Shown piece after piece: positions 1-9,024 of a stretch of 64,000 bases of DNA. Below the pieces are notes generated by a model. The model ran no database searches, had not been told where the DNA came from, and saw only the letters and a program-made list of their open reading frames with translations. The stretch covers positions 70,330,723 to 70,394,722 of the forward strand of contig NC_080546.1 of the NCBI RefSeq assembly GCF_028640845.1, given 5' to 3'. A program made the position numbers and the translations under genes. Numbering within the stretch: position 1 is the first letter of the stretch; each line of letters begins with the position of its first letter. The stretch is from Ahaetulla prasina (taxonomy: Eukaryota; Chordata; Lepidosauria; Squamata; Colubridae).

Positions 1-318
1 GATTTTTAAAGAGGAGTCTTTTAAGGGGAGGGAGGGATACGACGGGTGGGGGGATTAACCCGTCGGGGAGGGGTTTAGCCCCTGTGCTTGTTCGCGGCAC
101 TACGCCATCTGGTCTGAAGGCAGAGGGGGATGGGTTCATTCCAGGAGTAGAGAGTTGTTTAATCTGTACGGTAAGTGGGAGAGGCAGATATGGCGGAAGC
201 AGGGGGCCATATCAAGTTTTGGGAGCACGTGCTCGCTGTCTCAAAGCGATCACGTGCTCCGGCCCCTCAGTCTTCACCCGTTCCCCGGGCGGTCATGGTC
301 CTCAGAGCCTGGGTCTCC

Positions 319-3134
319 GGTTGATGTTATGTAATGCTCGGTCCGTGGTCAATAAGGCTCCCCTGATCTGCGATCTTATTCAGGGGGAAGCCGCGGACCT
401 TATGGGCATTACGGAGACCTGGTTGGTCCGGAGGGGGGGGGTCCCCTTGTGGAGTTATGCCCGCCAGGTTTCTGAGCATTTCATCATCCGAGAGCCCAAG
501 GTAGGGGTGGGGGGGTAGCGGTTGTTATAAGGGAAAGTCTAGAGCCGAGGGAGGCCACTGTACCTCAGATTGCCAGTTGTGAATCCCTCTTTGTGAAGTG
601 GGGCCATCCGAATCAGCTGGGCTTGTTGATCACGTACCTGGCTCCTTGCTGCGTGACTACAGCACTACCCGAGTTGTTGGAGGTGCTCGCCGGGGCGGCG
701 GTTGAGACCCCCAGACTTATAGTCATGGGGGACTTTGACCTGCCATCGACGGGCCTGTCATCGATGGCGGCTCGGGAGTTCCAGGCTTCCATGATGGCCA
801 TGGACCTGATTCAAGTAATTGATGGCCCTACGCACACAGGGGGAGCACACTGGACTTAATTTATATCTCTGGACAGTGGTTAAATGATCTGAAATTAGAT
901 AAGTTAGAAACAGAACCGGTGTCATGGTCAGATCATTTTCTCCTTCGCCTAGATTTTCGGACCGCTATCCACCACTGCAGGGAGACGGAACCAATGCGTT
1001 GGTTCCGTCCCAGGTGCCTGATGGACCCGGAGAGGTTCCTGATGGAGCTTGGGCCGTTTCCTGAGGACCTGGCCCATGGCACGGCTGAAGAACTAGTTGC
1101 GGCCTGGGAACAGGTTGCGGCTGGAGCTTTGGACCGTGTCGTGCCCTTGCGGCCTCTGACCCGGCGCAGATCTCGGCCGGCCCCTTGGTTCTCCAAGGGG
1201 CTGAGGGAGATGAAACACCGGAGAAGACGCCTAGAGAGTGTTTGGAGGTCCAGCCGTTCCGAAGCTGACCGAACACTAGTTAGGTCTTACTCTAGGACCT
1301 ACCTAGTGGCAATGAGGGAGGCGAAGCGTTCCTATGCTTCCACCCTCATTGCGTTGGCAGATAACCGCCAGGCCGCCCTGTTTCGGGTGACCCGCTCCCT
1401 CCTGCATCAGGAGGTGCGGGATGACCCGTTGCAGGGATGTGCCGAGGAGTTTAGTGGTTATCTATACGACAAAATCGTTCAGCTCCAGGATGGCTTGGAC
1501 CGAAATTGGGATGATCCAGGTGAGAGGGTGGAGTCGTGTCTTGCGGAGATTGTTTGGGATGAGTTTGACCCTGTGGCTCCCGAGGACATGGACAGGTTGC
1601 TGGGGAGGCTGCATACCACGACATGTTTACTGGACCCGTGCCCTTCCTGGCTGGTGCTGGCCTCACGGGAAGTGACACGAGGCTGGCTCCAGGGGATTAT
1701 CAACGCTTCTTTGTTGGAGGGGGTTTTCCCTGCCGCTTTGAAGGAGGCGGTGGTGAGACCCCTCCTCAAGAAGCCTTCCTTGGATCCAGCTATTTTAGGT
1801 AATTACCGTCCGGTCTCCAACCTTCGCTTTATTGCGAAGGTTGTAGAGAGTGGCGTGGCATGGCAGCTACCCCAGTACCTGGATGAAGCTGTCTATCTAG
1901 ACCCGTTCCAGTCCGGCTTCCGACCCGGATACAGCACGGAGACAGCTTTGGTCGCGTTGGTGGATGATCTCTGGAGGGCCAGAGACAGGGGTTATTCCTC
2001 TGCCCTGGTCCTGTTAGATCTCTCAGCGACTTTTGATACCATCGACCATGGTATCCTGCTGCGCCGGTTGGGGGGGGTTGGGAGTGGGAGGCACCGTTTA
2101 TCAGTGGTTCTCCTCCTATCTCTCCGACCGGTTGCAGACGGTGTTGACAGGGGGGCAGAGGTCGACCGCGAGGCACCTTACTTGTGGGGTGCCACAGGGG
2201 TCGAATCTCTCACCCCTCCTGTTAAACATCTATATGAAGCCATTGGGCGAGATCATCAGTGGCTTCGGGGTGAGATACCAGCTGTACGCTGATGATACTC
2301 AGCTGTACTTTTCCACTCCGGGCCACCCCAACGAAGCTGTCGAGGTGCTGTCCCGGTGTTTGGAGGCCGTACGGGTCTGGATGGGGAGAAACAGGCTCAA
2401 GCTCAATCCCTCCAAGACCGAGTGGCTGTGGATGCCGGCACCCCGATACAGTCAGCTGCAACCGCAGCTGACTGTTGGGGGCGAGTTATTGGCCCCAAAG
2501 GAGGGAATGCGCAGCTTGGGTGTTCTCCTGGATGCACGGCTGTCACTGGAAGATCATTTGGCGGCCGTCTCCAGGAGAGCCTTTCACCAGGTTCGCCTGG
2601 TTCGCCAGTTGCGCCCCTTCCTTGATCGGGATGCCCTATGCACAGTCACTCATGCTCTCGTTATCTCTCGCCTGGATTATTGCAATGCTCTCTACATGGG
2701 GCTCCCCTTGAGATGCACTCGGAGGCTCCAATTGGTCCAGAATGCAGCTGCGCGGGTGATAGAGGGAGCTCCACGTAGCTCCCATATAACACCTCTCCTG
2801 CGCAGACTGCACTGGCTACCTGTTGCCTTTCGGGTGCATTTCAAGGTTCTGGTTGCCATCTTTAAAGCGCTCCATGGCTTGGGGCCTGGGTACTTACGGG
2901 ACCGCCTGCTGTTACCTCATGCCTCCCACCGACCAGTACGCTCACACAGAGAGGGACTTCTCAGGGTGCCGTCCGCCAAACAATGTCGACTGGCCAGGAA
3001 GATCCTTCTGTGGGGCTCTACTCTGGAATGAACTTCCCCCCAGTTTACGCCAAATATCTGACCTTCGGACCTTTCGCCGCGAACTGAAAATTTGTTTGTT
3101 CGCGCGGGGCTTTCTTAAATTGGGTAGATTTTAA
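319..3134 (+). pseudogene. L2-type endonuclease / reverse transcriptase, frameshifted
   Basis: The product would nick target DNA and copy the element RNA. An N-terminal apurinic-type endonuclease starts with the 'NARSVVNK' motif (about 330) and includes 'GITETWL' near 402 and 'MGDFDLP' near 725. The reverse transcriptase follows: 'NYRPVSNLR' near 1800, palm block A 'LLDLSATFDTIDHG' near 2010, block B 'GVPQGSNLSPLLLNIY' near 2190, and the catalytic YADD at 2285-2296. The C-terminal 'SRLDYCNALY' and 'LWNELPPSLRQ' segments end at the stop at 3132. Frame changes near 516-590, 860-918, 2070-2090 (a run of eight G) and about 3000 break it into at least five pieces. Block A reads ATFD where AFD is usual. 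Confidence 0.85.
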
Positions 3135-3263
3135 ATTTAACTGTTTTTAGTTTTAAATTGGGTTTTTTTTAGATTATATATTTTAATTTATCGGCCTAAC
3201 TGTATAATAAGTTTTTTAAATTTATTTTTAATTGTACATTGTTTATTTTTATCTTGGCTGTAC

Positions 3264-3294
3264 ACCGCCCTGAGTCCTTCGGGAGAAGGGCGGT
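3264..3294 (+). other. L2 3'-terminal stem-loop
   Basis: 'accgccct' and 'agggcggt' can pair around a loop containing 'ccttcggg', just before the AAAT tail. The same hairpin ends the second L2 copy (about 25388-25420). In L2-type elements the 3' end is the part the reverse transcriptase recognises, so this is the likely recognition structure; that role is inferred. Confidence 0.7.
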
Positions 3295-3330
3295 CTAGAA
3301 ATCTAATAATATAAATAAATAAATAAATCG

Positions 3331-3972
3331 TCGATGGTTGATGGTTGCTACCACCCTTCTCCTTTGGCACCTGTGGCTCTGTGATCTTCTCATGGAACCT
3401 TCTACTCTGTCTCTGAAATTAAATTGTCCCGCCTTTCTCCAGGGCCTCTTTCCACACTCTCCCTGCCAGGGCCTGTTTCCACGACATTCCTTTGTGGTCT
3501 TTCATGATGTAAGAATTCCATTTATGCTTCCTCACTTTCCCCAAAGACCAGCTGGAAGGGAGGTGTCCAGAGGGTCATTGGTTGCCCCCTCCTCACTTTG
3601 GAAGAGCTTTGTAACTCCCGCTGCCTTAAGGAAGTTCAAAACATCCTTAAAGATCCATTTCATCCTGGGGCCTATTCTGTTTTGAACTATTACCATCTGG
3701 AAGACAGTACAGGACAATATGAACACAGACAAATAGGCTGAAAAGCAGCTTCTATTCCAGAGCAGTAACTATACTGAATTCTACTGTAGAGTGCAATATG
3801 AATGCAATATCAGGGGTTTTCAATTCAATTGCATACAATGTGAAGCAGGTGTGTTTTTGTTTTATATTTATAAGGTTTTTTAAAAAGTATAATATGCAGT
3901 AAAGATGGCACTTAATTTCATTCTATGAGGTGCCACGACAATAAAGTAAACTATTAAACTATTATTGCTTGG
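3331..3972 (+). repeat. Duplicated block, occurrence 1 (degraded LINE-like 3' end)
   Basis: This segment recurs at 29750-30698 and 60660-61654. Its plus strand has a decayed frame 'LWKSFVTPAALRKFKTSL' (about 3600-3650) that resembles the C-terminus of L2-like proteins, and it ends in 'gacaataaag', a tail seen in L2-like elements; the LINE origin is therefore plausible but unproven. On the minus strand the right edge holds the last codons and 3' flank of the tandem-repeat gene family ('gcttggtct' at 3967-3975 is the complement of its Glu-Thr-Lys-Gln end). Gypsy copy A joins there, so the rest of that gene copy is deleted. Confidence 0.6.
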
Positions 3973-4035
3973 TCTTGGATGATTTAGGGCCAGTTTTTCT
4001 GTTATTTTGCCTGCTATCCATGCTGGGCCTTCAGA

Positions 4036-4237
4036 TTAGTTTCTTGCAAAAATTTGATCCCCAATTTGGAATTCCCTTGAGCCCTCCCCTTCCCCCTGGA
4101 ACCCGTCAGGCAAGGAGTTGGGGTGGAGGCGGTCAAGGGTACATCTGAATTTAGGACCCATGAGCAGTGCGGCTGGGCTTAGGCCCGTAGCTGGACATGG
4201 CGTTCCATGTTGGGTGGTTAGAAAGGTGTCGATTCTC
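4036..4237 (-). pseudogene. Gypsy A integrase C-terminal region, cut by L1
   Basis: The minus-strand frame reads 'TTQHGTPCPATGLSPA' and 'MGPKFRCTLDRLHP', then a chromatin-facing C-terminal part with 'FQIGDQIFARN'. It matches the integrase C-terminal region of copy C (46796-47090) closely. The reading frame is interrupted at 4237 by the L1 insertion and resumes at 7102. A stop follows 'FARN' at 4036, after which only 60 nt of related sequence remain. It is a dead remnant with no catalytic core of its own. Confidence 0.8.
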
Positions 4238-4867
4238 GACTTCCGGTTTGGCACCGTAGGTGATGGCGGTGATCTTTACGATCACCAACCTCTGGATTAT
4301 GTGGAATCGCTAGGACAGCTTAAATCTGCTGTCCAGCGGTTCGGAAAACCCCTTCTTCGGGAGAAGGAGAAGGTGGTGAGCTGAGGGCAGAGGTTGAATT
4401 TCCCTAAAGCCCCTGAGAAAAAAGGGGTTTGAAGGGTTAAGTTCCCTCCAGTAACCCGAAGTGCTCCAGATCCGAGGATTCTTCTGCTTTCGCGGAACCA
4501 ATCACCACGACCAAACGCCGAGATTTATTTTGGACAATAAAGGATTATACCGGACAGAACGAAAGTGGGAGAACTTTATGCAAGTAGCCAAGCCGATTCC
4601 CCGATACTTTGTAACAAGCTTGAAAACAGTAAAAAATGGAGGCGAATTGTTAACAAGTTAACGAGTGGAAAGCGAAAGTGATACTTTCAGCGTTGTCTGC
4701 AGTTGGTAATTTGCATGTTACTTGCTGCTTTACTCTTTAACTCTTTGCTGCCTGCTGATAGAATCTAGGGAGATTTTTAAATACTGCTTTAAAAGACTGT
4801 GTTTTTAGAGGTTAAGAAGATTTAAAGTGAATATTAAGTTGGAAATAAATAAATAATTTTATAGAAG

Positions 4868-6012
4868 ATGGCAGCCAAACAATTAAAGTCTACTGTAACA
4901 AAGAGCTCTGGAACTTTATCAACTGGTGCCTCCAGCTCATACAGCAGAGACTAGAACATTGAATTTAGAGGCGTTACAAGAGAACTTAAAAGGCTTTATA
5001 GAAGAAAATTTAAAGTAATAACTGATGAGATGTCTGAAATGAAAGAGCAGATATCAGAAATTCAAGTGGGAAATAAAGAAGTTAAAGAAGGATTTGTAAT
5101 GGCAGTACAAGTTTGGCAACGAATGTGATTTTATTGGAGGAGGAGGTTGAAGAAATTAAGCAACATAATTTAAAATTAGAAAATAAAATGGATGAATTTC
5201 AAAGTAAAATGGAAAAACAGAGGATGAAATAGTTTTGATACAATATAGAAATATGGAATTTGCTCTTAGAATTCGAGGTTTGAAAGAAAATAAAGAAGAG
5301 AATTTAAGGAAATTTTTTCTGAAGTATTTGCTGAGATATTAGCAGCTCGTCCAGCAGATGTGGCTTATCAAATTGATAAAATATATCGTGAATTCTTGGA
5401 TAGCAAGGCAAAAAAGTTGCCAAGGGATGTTGTTATTTATTTTACAAACAGAACAGTGAGAAATCAGATTTTGCAAGCTTCATATAAGGGGAGAAGATTC
5501 AGATTGCTGGTCAAGATATTTTGATATTAAAGGAAATTCCACCAAAATGTTAAGGGCTAGGAAGGAATTTGCCTTCCTGGTGAATGAACTTAAAAACATC
5601 AGATTGAATATAGATGGGATATTCCAACTGGTATAATAGTATATTATGCAGGAAAGTATATCGTCAATACAGTTGGAAAAGCAAGAGAATTTTATGTTGA
5701 GGTATTAAAGTTGGAAGTCTTCCCCATTGGAAGCTAGAAGAAGGAGGCTGAAGTGAAGGAAAGAGAAGTGAAGCAGGTACAAGAACAGATTGTGATGGAA
5801 GAAGATTTATTACAAGTGTTGGAAATACCTACGACGGGTTTAGATTCAAAAGAACAAAGGTTGACAAGAGCTGCTGCTAAACGCAAGGAACAAGAGATGA
5901 AGGCACAACAACAACTGGCAACTACTACAACGGAAACAGTGGGAGGAGCAAGGCCTAAAGTAAAATGTGATCTGCGGCTGGTGTTCCAAAAGTTTCCTAT
6001 CTTGGAATGTTA
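4868..6012 (+). pseudogene. L1-I ORF1 (RNA-binding protein), decayed
   Basis: ORF1 of L1 is the trimeric RNA chaperone. The start ATG lies in 'gaagatggcagccaaac'. Pieces of the coiled coil ('EEVEEIKQHN'), the RRM-like part ('YRNMEFALRIRG') and the C-terminal part ('EYRWDIPTGIIVYY') can be followed, but at least eight 1-3 bp deletions, several in short A or G runs, shift the frame. Only the last 86 codons (5753-6010) stay open, with 'VGGARPKVKCDLRLVFQKF'. About 30 bp at the ORF1/ORF2 boundary are deleted compared with copy III. Confidence 0.85.
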
Positions 6013-6471
6013 ATGGCCTGAACTCACCGTAGAAGAGAAGGAAAGTATTTCATTATTTGAAACAATTTAAAAATGACATTACCTGTTTACAAGAAACACA
6101 TATTAGATCTTGCTAAATGTTGGAGATGCGATTGTGAAGATGCTACTTATTACCATATATGGTGGACTTGTAAAAAAGTATGGTGGATCATGCAGAATAT
6201 TTTGAAAAAGATTAAGTTTACTCCGCAGTTCTTTCTACTAGGAATAATTATGGACTACACAGCTATAGAGACTAAATTGATTTTGAACTTAATAACAGTC
6301 GCAAGACTTTTGATTGCTCAGTATTGGAAGAAAGAAGAATTACCTACAATCGAAGAATGGACACTCAAAGTATCAAATCTGGCAGAGATGACAAAAATCT
6401 CCGCTTACTTGAAAGACTATACACTAGAAAAATATATTCTAGAATGGAAAATGTGGATTGATTATATTTAA
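6013..6471 (+). pseudogene. L1-I ORF2 remnant: endonuclease start fused to C-terminus
   Basis: After ORF1 come about 100 nt matching the endonuclease start ('WNVNGLNSP', then 'KKHIL' where 'QETHIR' is expected). At about 6106-6112 the sequence jumps to the ORF2 C-terminus: 'AKCWRCDCEDATYYHIWWTCKK' runs into the tail that ends with the stop at 6469. Compared with copy III about 3.2 kb is missing, including all of the reverse transcriptase. No protein function is left. Confidence 0.85.
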
Positions 6472-6656
6472 AATAAGTATCAGATAAAAAAAAAATATTG
6501 AATAGCATATGAGTAAATTTAGGAAATATTTTGTATTAGATATATTTTTGAAGGAGAGGGGAATTGAGAGTGTGACTAAGTGTGGTGTGACTAGAGATTA
6601 TAATTTAGGAATTATTTTGGATTATGATTGTTAGTTTTGATACCCTGCATTTTGTT

Positions 6657-6715
6657 CTGGGAAGTCGGGATGGGGGGTGGGGGGTAAGGGGGAGGGGAAC
6701 TGGGGGGGGGTTTGG
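6657..6715 (+). other. G-rich tract in L1-I 3' UTR (possible G-quadruplex)
   Basis: Several runs of three to nine G lie within 60 bases ('gggatggggggtggggggt', then runs of 5, 4 and 9 G). Equivalent tracts occur in the other L1 copies: C-rich at about 9345-9372 on the plus strand, 46128-46195, 59630-59662 and 62999-63020. Mammalian L1 3' UTRs also carry G-rich tracts; the folding here is inferred. Confidence 0.6.
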
Positions 6716-7101
6716 TAGAGATGGAGTGATGGTTAATGTACAGGGATTATTGAAGAAATATAATTAATGTAGGATCGGGTCTGCATAGTTACCATTTTAG
6801 AACGGTGAGGAGGAGAAAAGAGAGTAGGAGGTAGGAAAGAGGAGAAGAGGAAGGAAGAGGGATAGTAGAGGGAGAAGGAAGGTATAGGGTGGAGGGAGGA
6901 GCGGATGTAGATAAGAGAAGGAGAGGAAGGTTTGGAAAGTAAAAGAAGGTAGAAGAGGGAAGAGTGTTAAAAAGGGGGGTGGTGACTGGGCAAGCCCGAC
7001 TAATTGTATACAACTGTACATTGGATGAATTATTTGATATGATTGTAAAAATAAAACTTTTTATGAAAAAAAAAAAAAGAAAAAGAAAGGTGTCGATTCT
7101 C

Positions 7102-7400
7102 TCTTGCCAGTCTCCCGGTCCCAAATGGGCCAGGGCTTCCTTACTGGTCCTTACAAATATTGCTGTAGTTCCGTTTGGGGCTAGAAAGGGTTCTAGAAAA
7201 ATAAGCAATTGGCACTTCGGAACCGTTGGGTAGCTGATGGCTAAAGACAGCACCCACTCCGAAAGGGGACGTGTCACAGACAAGGACTAGGGGAAGCGTT
7301 TTATTGTATTGCATCAGTAGACTGTCCTCAGGAGTTTCCTGACATTCGAGAATGCCGATGCTTCCTCCTTCCCCCAGACCCAAGGTTGTTTGTTAGCTAA
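7102..7400 (-). pseudogene. Gypsy A RNase H fused to integrase tail by deletion
   Basis: On the minus strand the RNase H part reads 'LVLVCDTSPFGVGAVFSHQL' and 'VPIAYFSRTLSSP'. Near 7129-7142 it passes straight into integrase text ('LAHLGPGDWQERIDTFL'). Copy C has about 4.5 kb between these points. The join lies in a shared imperfect motif, 'aaggaagccctggc' in RNase H and 'aaggaacccctggc' in integrase, which suggests a deletion between short direct repeats. The RNase H C-terminal half and the integrase zinc and catalytic domains are lost. Confidence 0.8.
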
Positions 7401-7577
7401 GAGTCTGTGGAGGGGTTCAGCTACTGTAGCCTTTGGTTTTAGGAAGACGCGTAAAAATTCAGGAGGCCTAGGAATGCTTGCAATTTGGTTTTATCTTGAG
7501 GGGTTGGTGCTTCTTTGATTGCTTTGATTTTAGATTCAGTGGGGTGTATTCCCGCCTGATCGAATTTATAGCCTAGA

Positions 7578-7885
7578 GCAGCGGATTCTCATTCCCGTTG
7601 ACCACGCTCGTTGGGAAACCGCCGTAGTGACTCCCATCAAGTCAGATGGGTCCTACTGCATCTGCGCGGACTACAAGGCGACCCTTAATACAAAAAAGTG
7701 CTTACCCGGTGCCCATCGTGCAGCATCTTCTGCACTCCATGGGACCAGGATAATTTTTTGCCAAACTCGACTTGGCCCAGGCTTACCAGCAATTACTCAT
7801 TGACGATGCTACAGCGGAAGCACAAACAATTGTTACCCACAGGGGGGAATTTAAATGCACCCAGATGCAATTTGGGGTAAACGTT
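7578..7885 (+). pseudogene. Inverted reverse-transcriptase segment in gypsy A
   Basis: All other parts of this gypsy copy read on the minus strand, but this part reads on the plus strand. It shows the start of a Ty3/gypsy reverse transcriptase: 'ARWETAVVTPIKSDGSYCIC', then 'AKLDLAQAYQQLLIDD' with the first catalytic aspartate, and 'GEFKCTQMQFGV'. It stops before the YxDD box. Both breakpoints ('tagcctagagcag' on the left, 'ggggtaaacgttttg' on the right) match those in copy C; the left one recurs in D and the right one in B. Confidence 0.85.
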
Positions 7886-8837
7886 TTGTCTTCGGGTTTT
7901 GTGCAGGCTCTTTTGATAGTGACTTGATTTCAATTCGCGCTCTTTTTGTGGTGGCCATTTTGTTCGCGCTTGTGCGATAATGGGTGCTGGCCAGTTGGCT
8001 TCCATTCCACATGCTCTCTATGGCAGGAATGTTGAAACAGCTGAACTGGTTGTGGTGCCCTTTTTTCTCGCAGCGGTGGCAAACAGAGTCACGAAAACGA
8101 CAGTTCTTCCGGTGGTGGTCTCCCCCGCAGCTGGAGCACACGAGTCCGTTGCCTCGTGGGGAATGTTCTGTCTGGAAAACTGCTTCTTCTCCTTCTCCCG
8201 TTTCTCCATCTTCTTCTTCTGCCGGGTTTGATGATGCTGAAGGCTTAGCTTGGGCGACCCGTAGTGGATGGGTATTGAACTCACTGGGGATTTGTTGCCC
8301 CTTGGGTTCTGCATGTTGACGGGGTCTTGGTTGGACAGCTCGTGACTTATAGCTTCGTCAATTACGATTTGTAGCGTTCATTTGTGTTTCGCTAACTGCA
8401 GCTGGCGCAATGTGTGTCTGCGATGCCACAAATAAATTGCTCTAAAAGGGCAGCATCCAAAAACCCTTGGTAGTCACCGAGGATTGCTGCTTGCTAAGGG
8501 CAGCGAAGTATTCGCTGATGGATTCTCCCTCGCGTTGCAGTCACTGCTTGAATTCGAATCGTTGGGCGAAGATCGATGGAGCTGGCGCGTAGTGAGCTCT
8601 GAGGGTGTCCTTTAGGACAGTCCAGTCTACCACTTGGACTAAGGTTGGAGCGGTGAGCGCCTCTACTATGCTGAACACAGCTTGCCCGCAATGGTAGACG
8701 AAAAGCGTTCTTTTCCTATTGTCCAGCAGCCCATGGTTGTCGTTTGCCTCGAGGAAGCAGTCGAATCTGGCCATGAAGGAATCCCATTTCTCAGCAGTCC
8801 GGTCAAATGGCCTCAGGTTGTTGGCAGTTTTGGACAT
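7886..8837 (-). pseudogene. Gypsy A gag (capsid/nucleocapsid), broken
   Basis: Gag would form the particle shell and package RNA. The minus-strand start 'MSKTANNLRPFDRTAEKWDS' (8837) matches copy C. The capsid part contains 'FEANDNHGLLDNRKRTLF'-like text (with L for the first F) and stops after 'FEFKQ' at 8541. Further on, nucleocapsid knuckles 'CSSCGGDHHRKNC' and 'CHRCEKKGHHNQFSC' are visible (about 8130-8040); their spacing deviates slightly from CX2CX4HX4C. Frameshifts separate the two parts. The protease is not recognisable before the inverted RT segment. Confidence 0.8.
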
Positions 8838-8884
8838 CTTGTTGGCTCCTTTCTTGCTTCGTCTTCGGTCTGTTAATTAGCTTA

Positions 8885-8924
8885 GTTTGTCCAATCCCAA
8901 CCTCGTCACCAATGTTAGATCGGG
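8885..8924 (-). promoter_or_regulatory. Gypsy A 5' LTR end and primer-site region
   Basis: On the minus strand 'cccgatctaaca' ends the LTR (compare 40445-40455 in copy C) and is followed by 'ttggtgacgaggttgggatt', where the tRNA primer site should lie. I could not assign the tRNA. The rest of the LTR falls in the gap. Confidence 0.7.
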
Positions 8925-9024
8925 NNNNNNNNNNNNNNNNNNNNNNNNNNNNNNNNNNNNNNNNNNNNNNNNNNNNNNNNNNNNNNNNNNNNNNNNNNNN
9001 NNNNNNNNNNNNNNNNNNNNNNNN
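8925..9024. other. Assembly gap (100 N)
   Basis: Exactly 100 N. Gypsy A LTR sequence lies on the left and an L1 3' UTR on the right. From the paralogous locus near 40.2 kb the gap should contain at least the rest of the gypsy LTR, about 75 bp of flank and the L1 poly(A). Confidence 0.98.

Larger units (their letters stand above)
1..3330 (+). mobile_element. L2-clade LINE, copy 1
   Basis: This non-LTR retrotransposon is almost complete from its 5' leader to its 3' tail. The leader (1-320) resembles that of the second copy at 22.35-22.6 kb, including the phrase 'taacccgtcggg'. One long endonuclease/reverse transcriptase reading frame follows, then an AT-rich 3' UTR, a terminal hairpin and a short AAAT tail. 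The tail and the LDYCNAL / LQLVQNAAARV signature point to the L2 clade of the CR1 group; that assignment comes from remembered family features, not a search. Several frameshifts make it immobile. It abuts the duplicated block at 3331, and I see no clear target-site duplication because the 5' end lies at or outside the window edge. Confidence 0.85.
4238..7084 (+). mobile_element. L1 LINE, copy I, internally deleted
   Basis: This L1 begins with a G/C-rich 5' UTR ('gacttccggtttggcacc') and ends in an A-rich tail. A 17-bp target-site duplication ('gaaaggtgtcgattctc') flanks it at 4221-4237 and 7085-7101, inside gypsy integrase sequence. The 5' UTR (4238-4867) contains 'gatggcgg' near its start, which resembles the YY1-type site at the start of mammalian L1s; that function is inferred. 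ORF1 is frameshifted, and most of ORF2 is missing: the endonuclease start is joined directly to the cysteine-rich C-terminus. The 3' UTR (6472-7084) holds a G-rich stretch and a purine tract. Confidence 0.9.
3973..8924 (-). mobile_element. Ty3/gypsy element, copy A (rearranged, 3' part missing)
   Basis: Read on the minus strand from the gap, this holds the end of the 5' LTR, a primer-site region, gag, an inverted piece of reverse transcriptase, the RT tail with RNase H, and the C-terminal part of integrase. It ends abruptly in the gene-family 3' end at 3973, so the integrase tail and 3' LTR are gone. An L1 (4238-7084) sits inside the integrase part. Gene order, the RNase H and integrase motifs and the twin zinc knuckles fit the Ty3/gypsy group, nearest in style to Mag/K02A2.6-like elements. 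Copy C (40267-47662) is the fuller paralogue and shares the same inversion. Confidence 0.85.

Noticed and set aside
3188..3370. Small minus-strand frame over the L2 tail
   Set aside because: Crosses the AAAT tail and the element boundary; no coding signal.
6789..7283. 164-codon minus-strand frame
   Set aside because: Low-complexity antisense of the L1 3' UTR purine tract joined to gypsy sequence.
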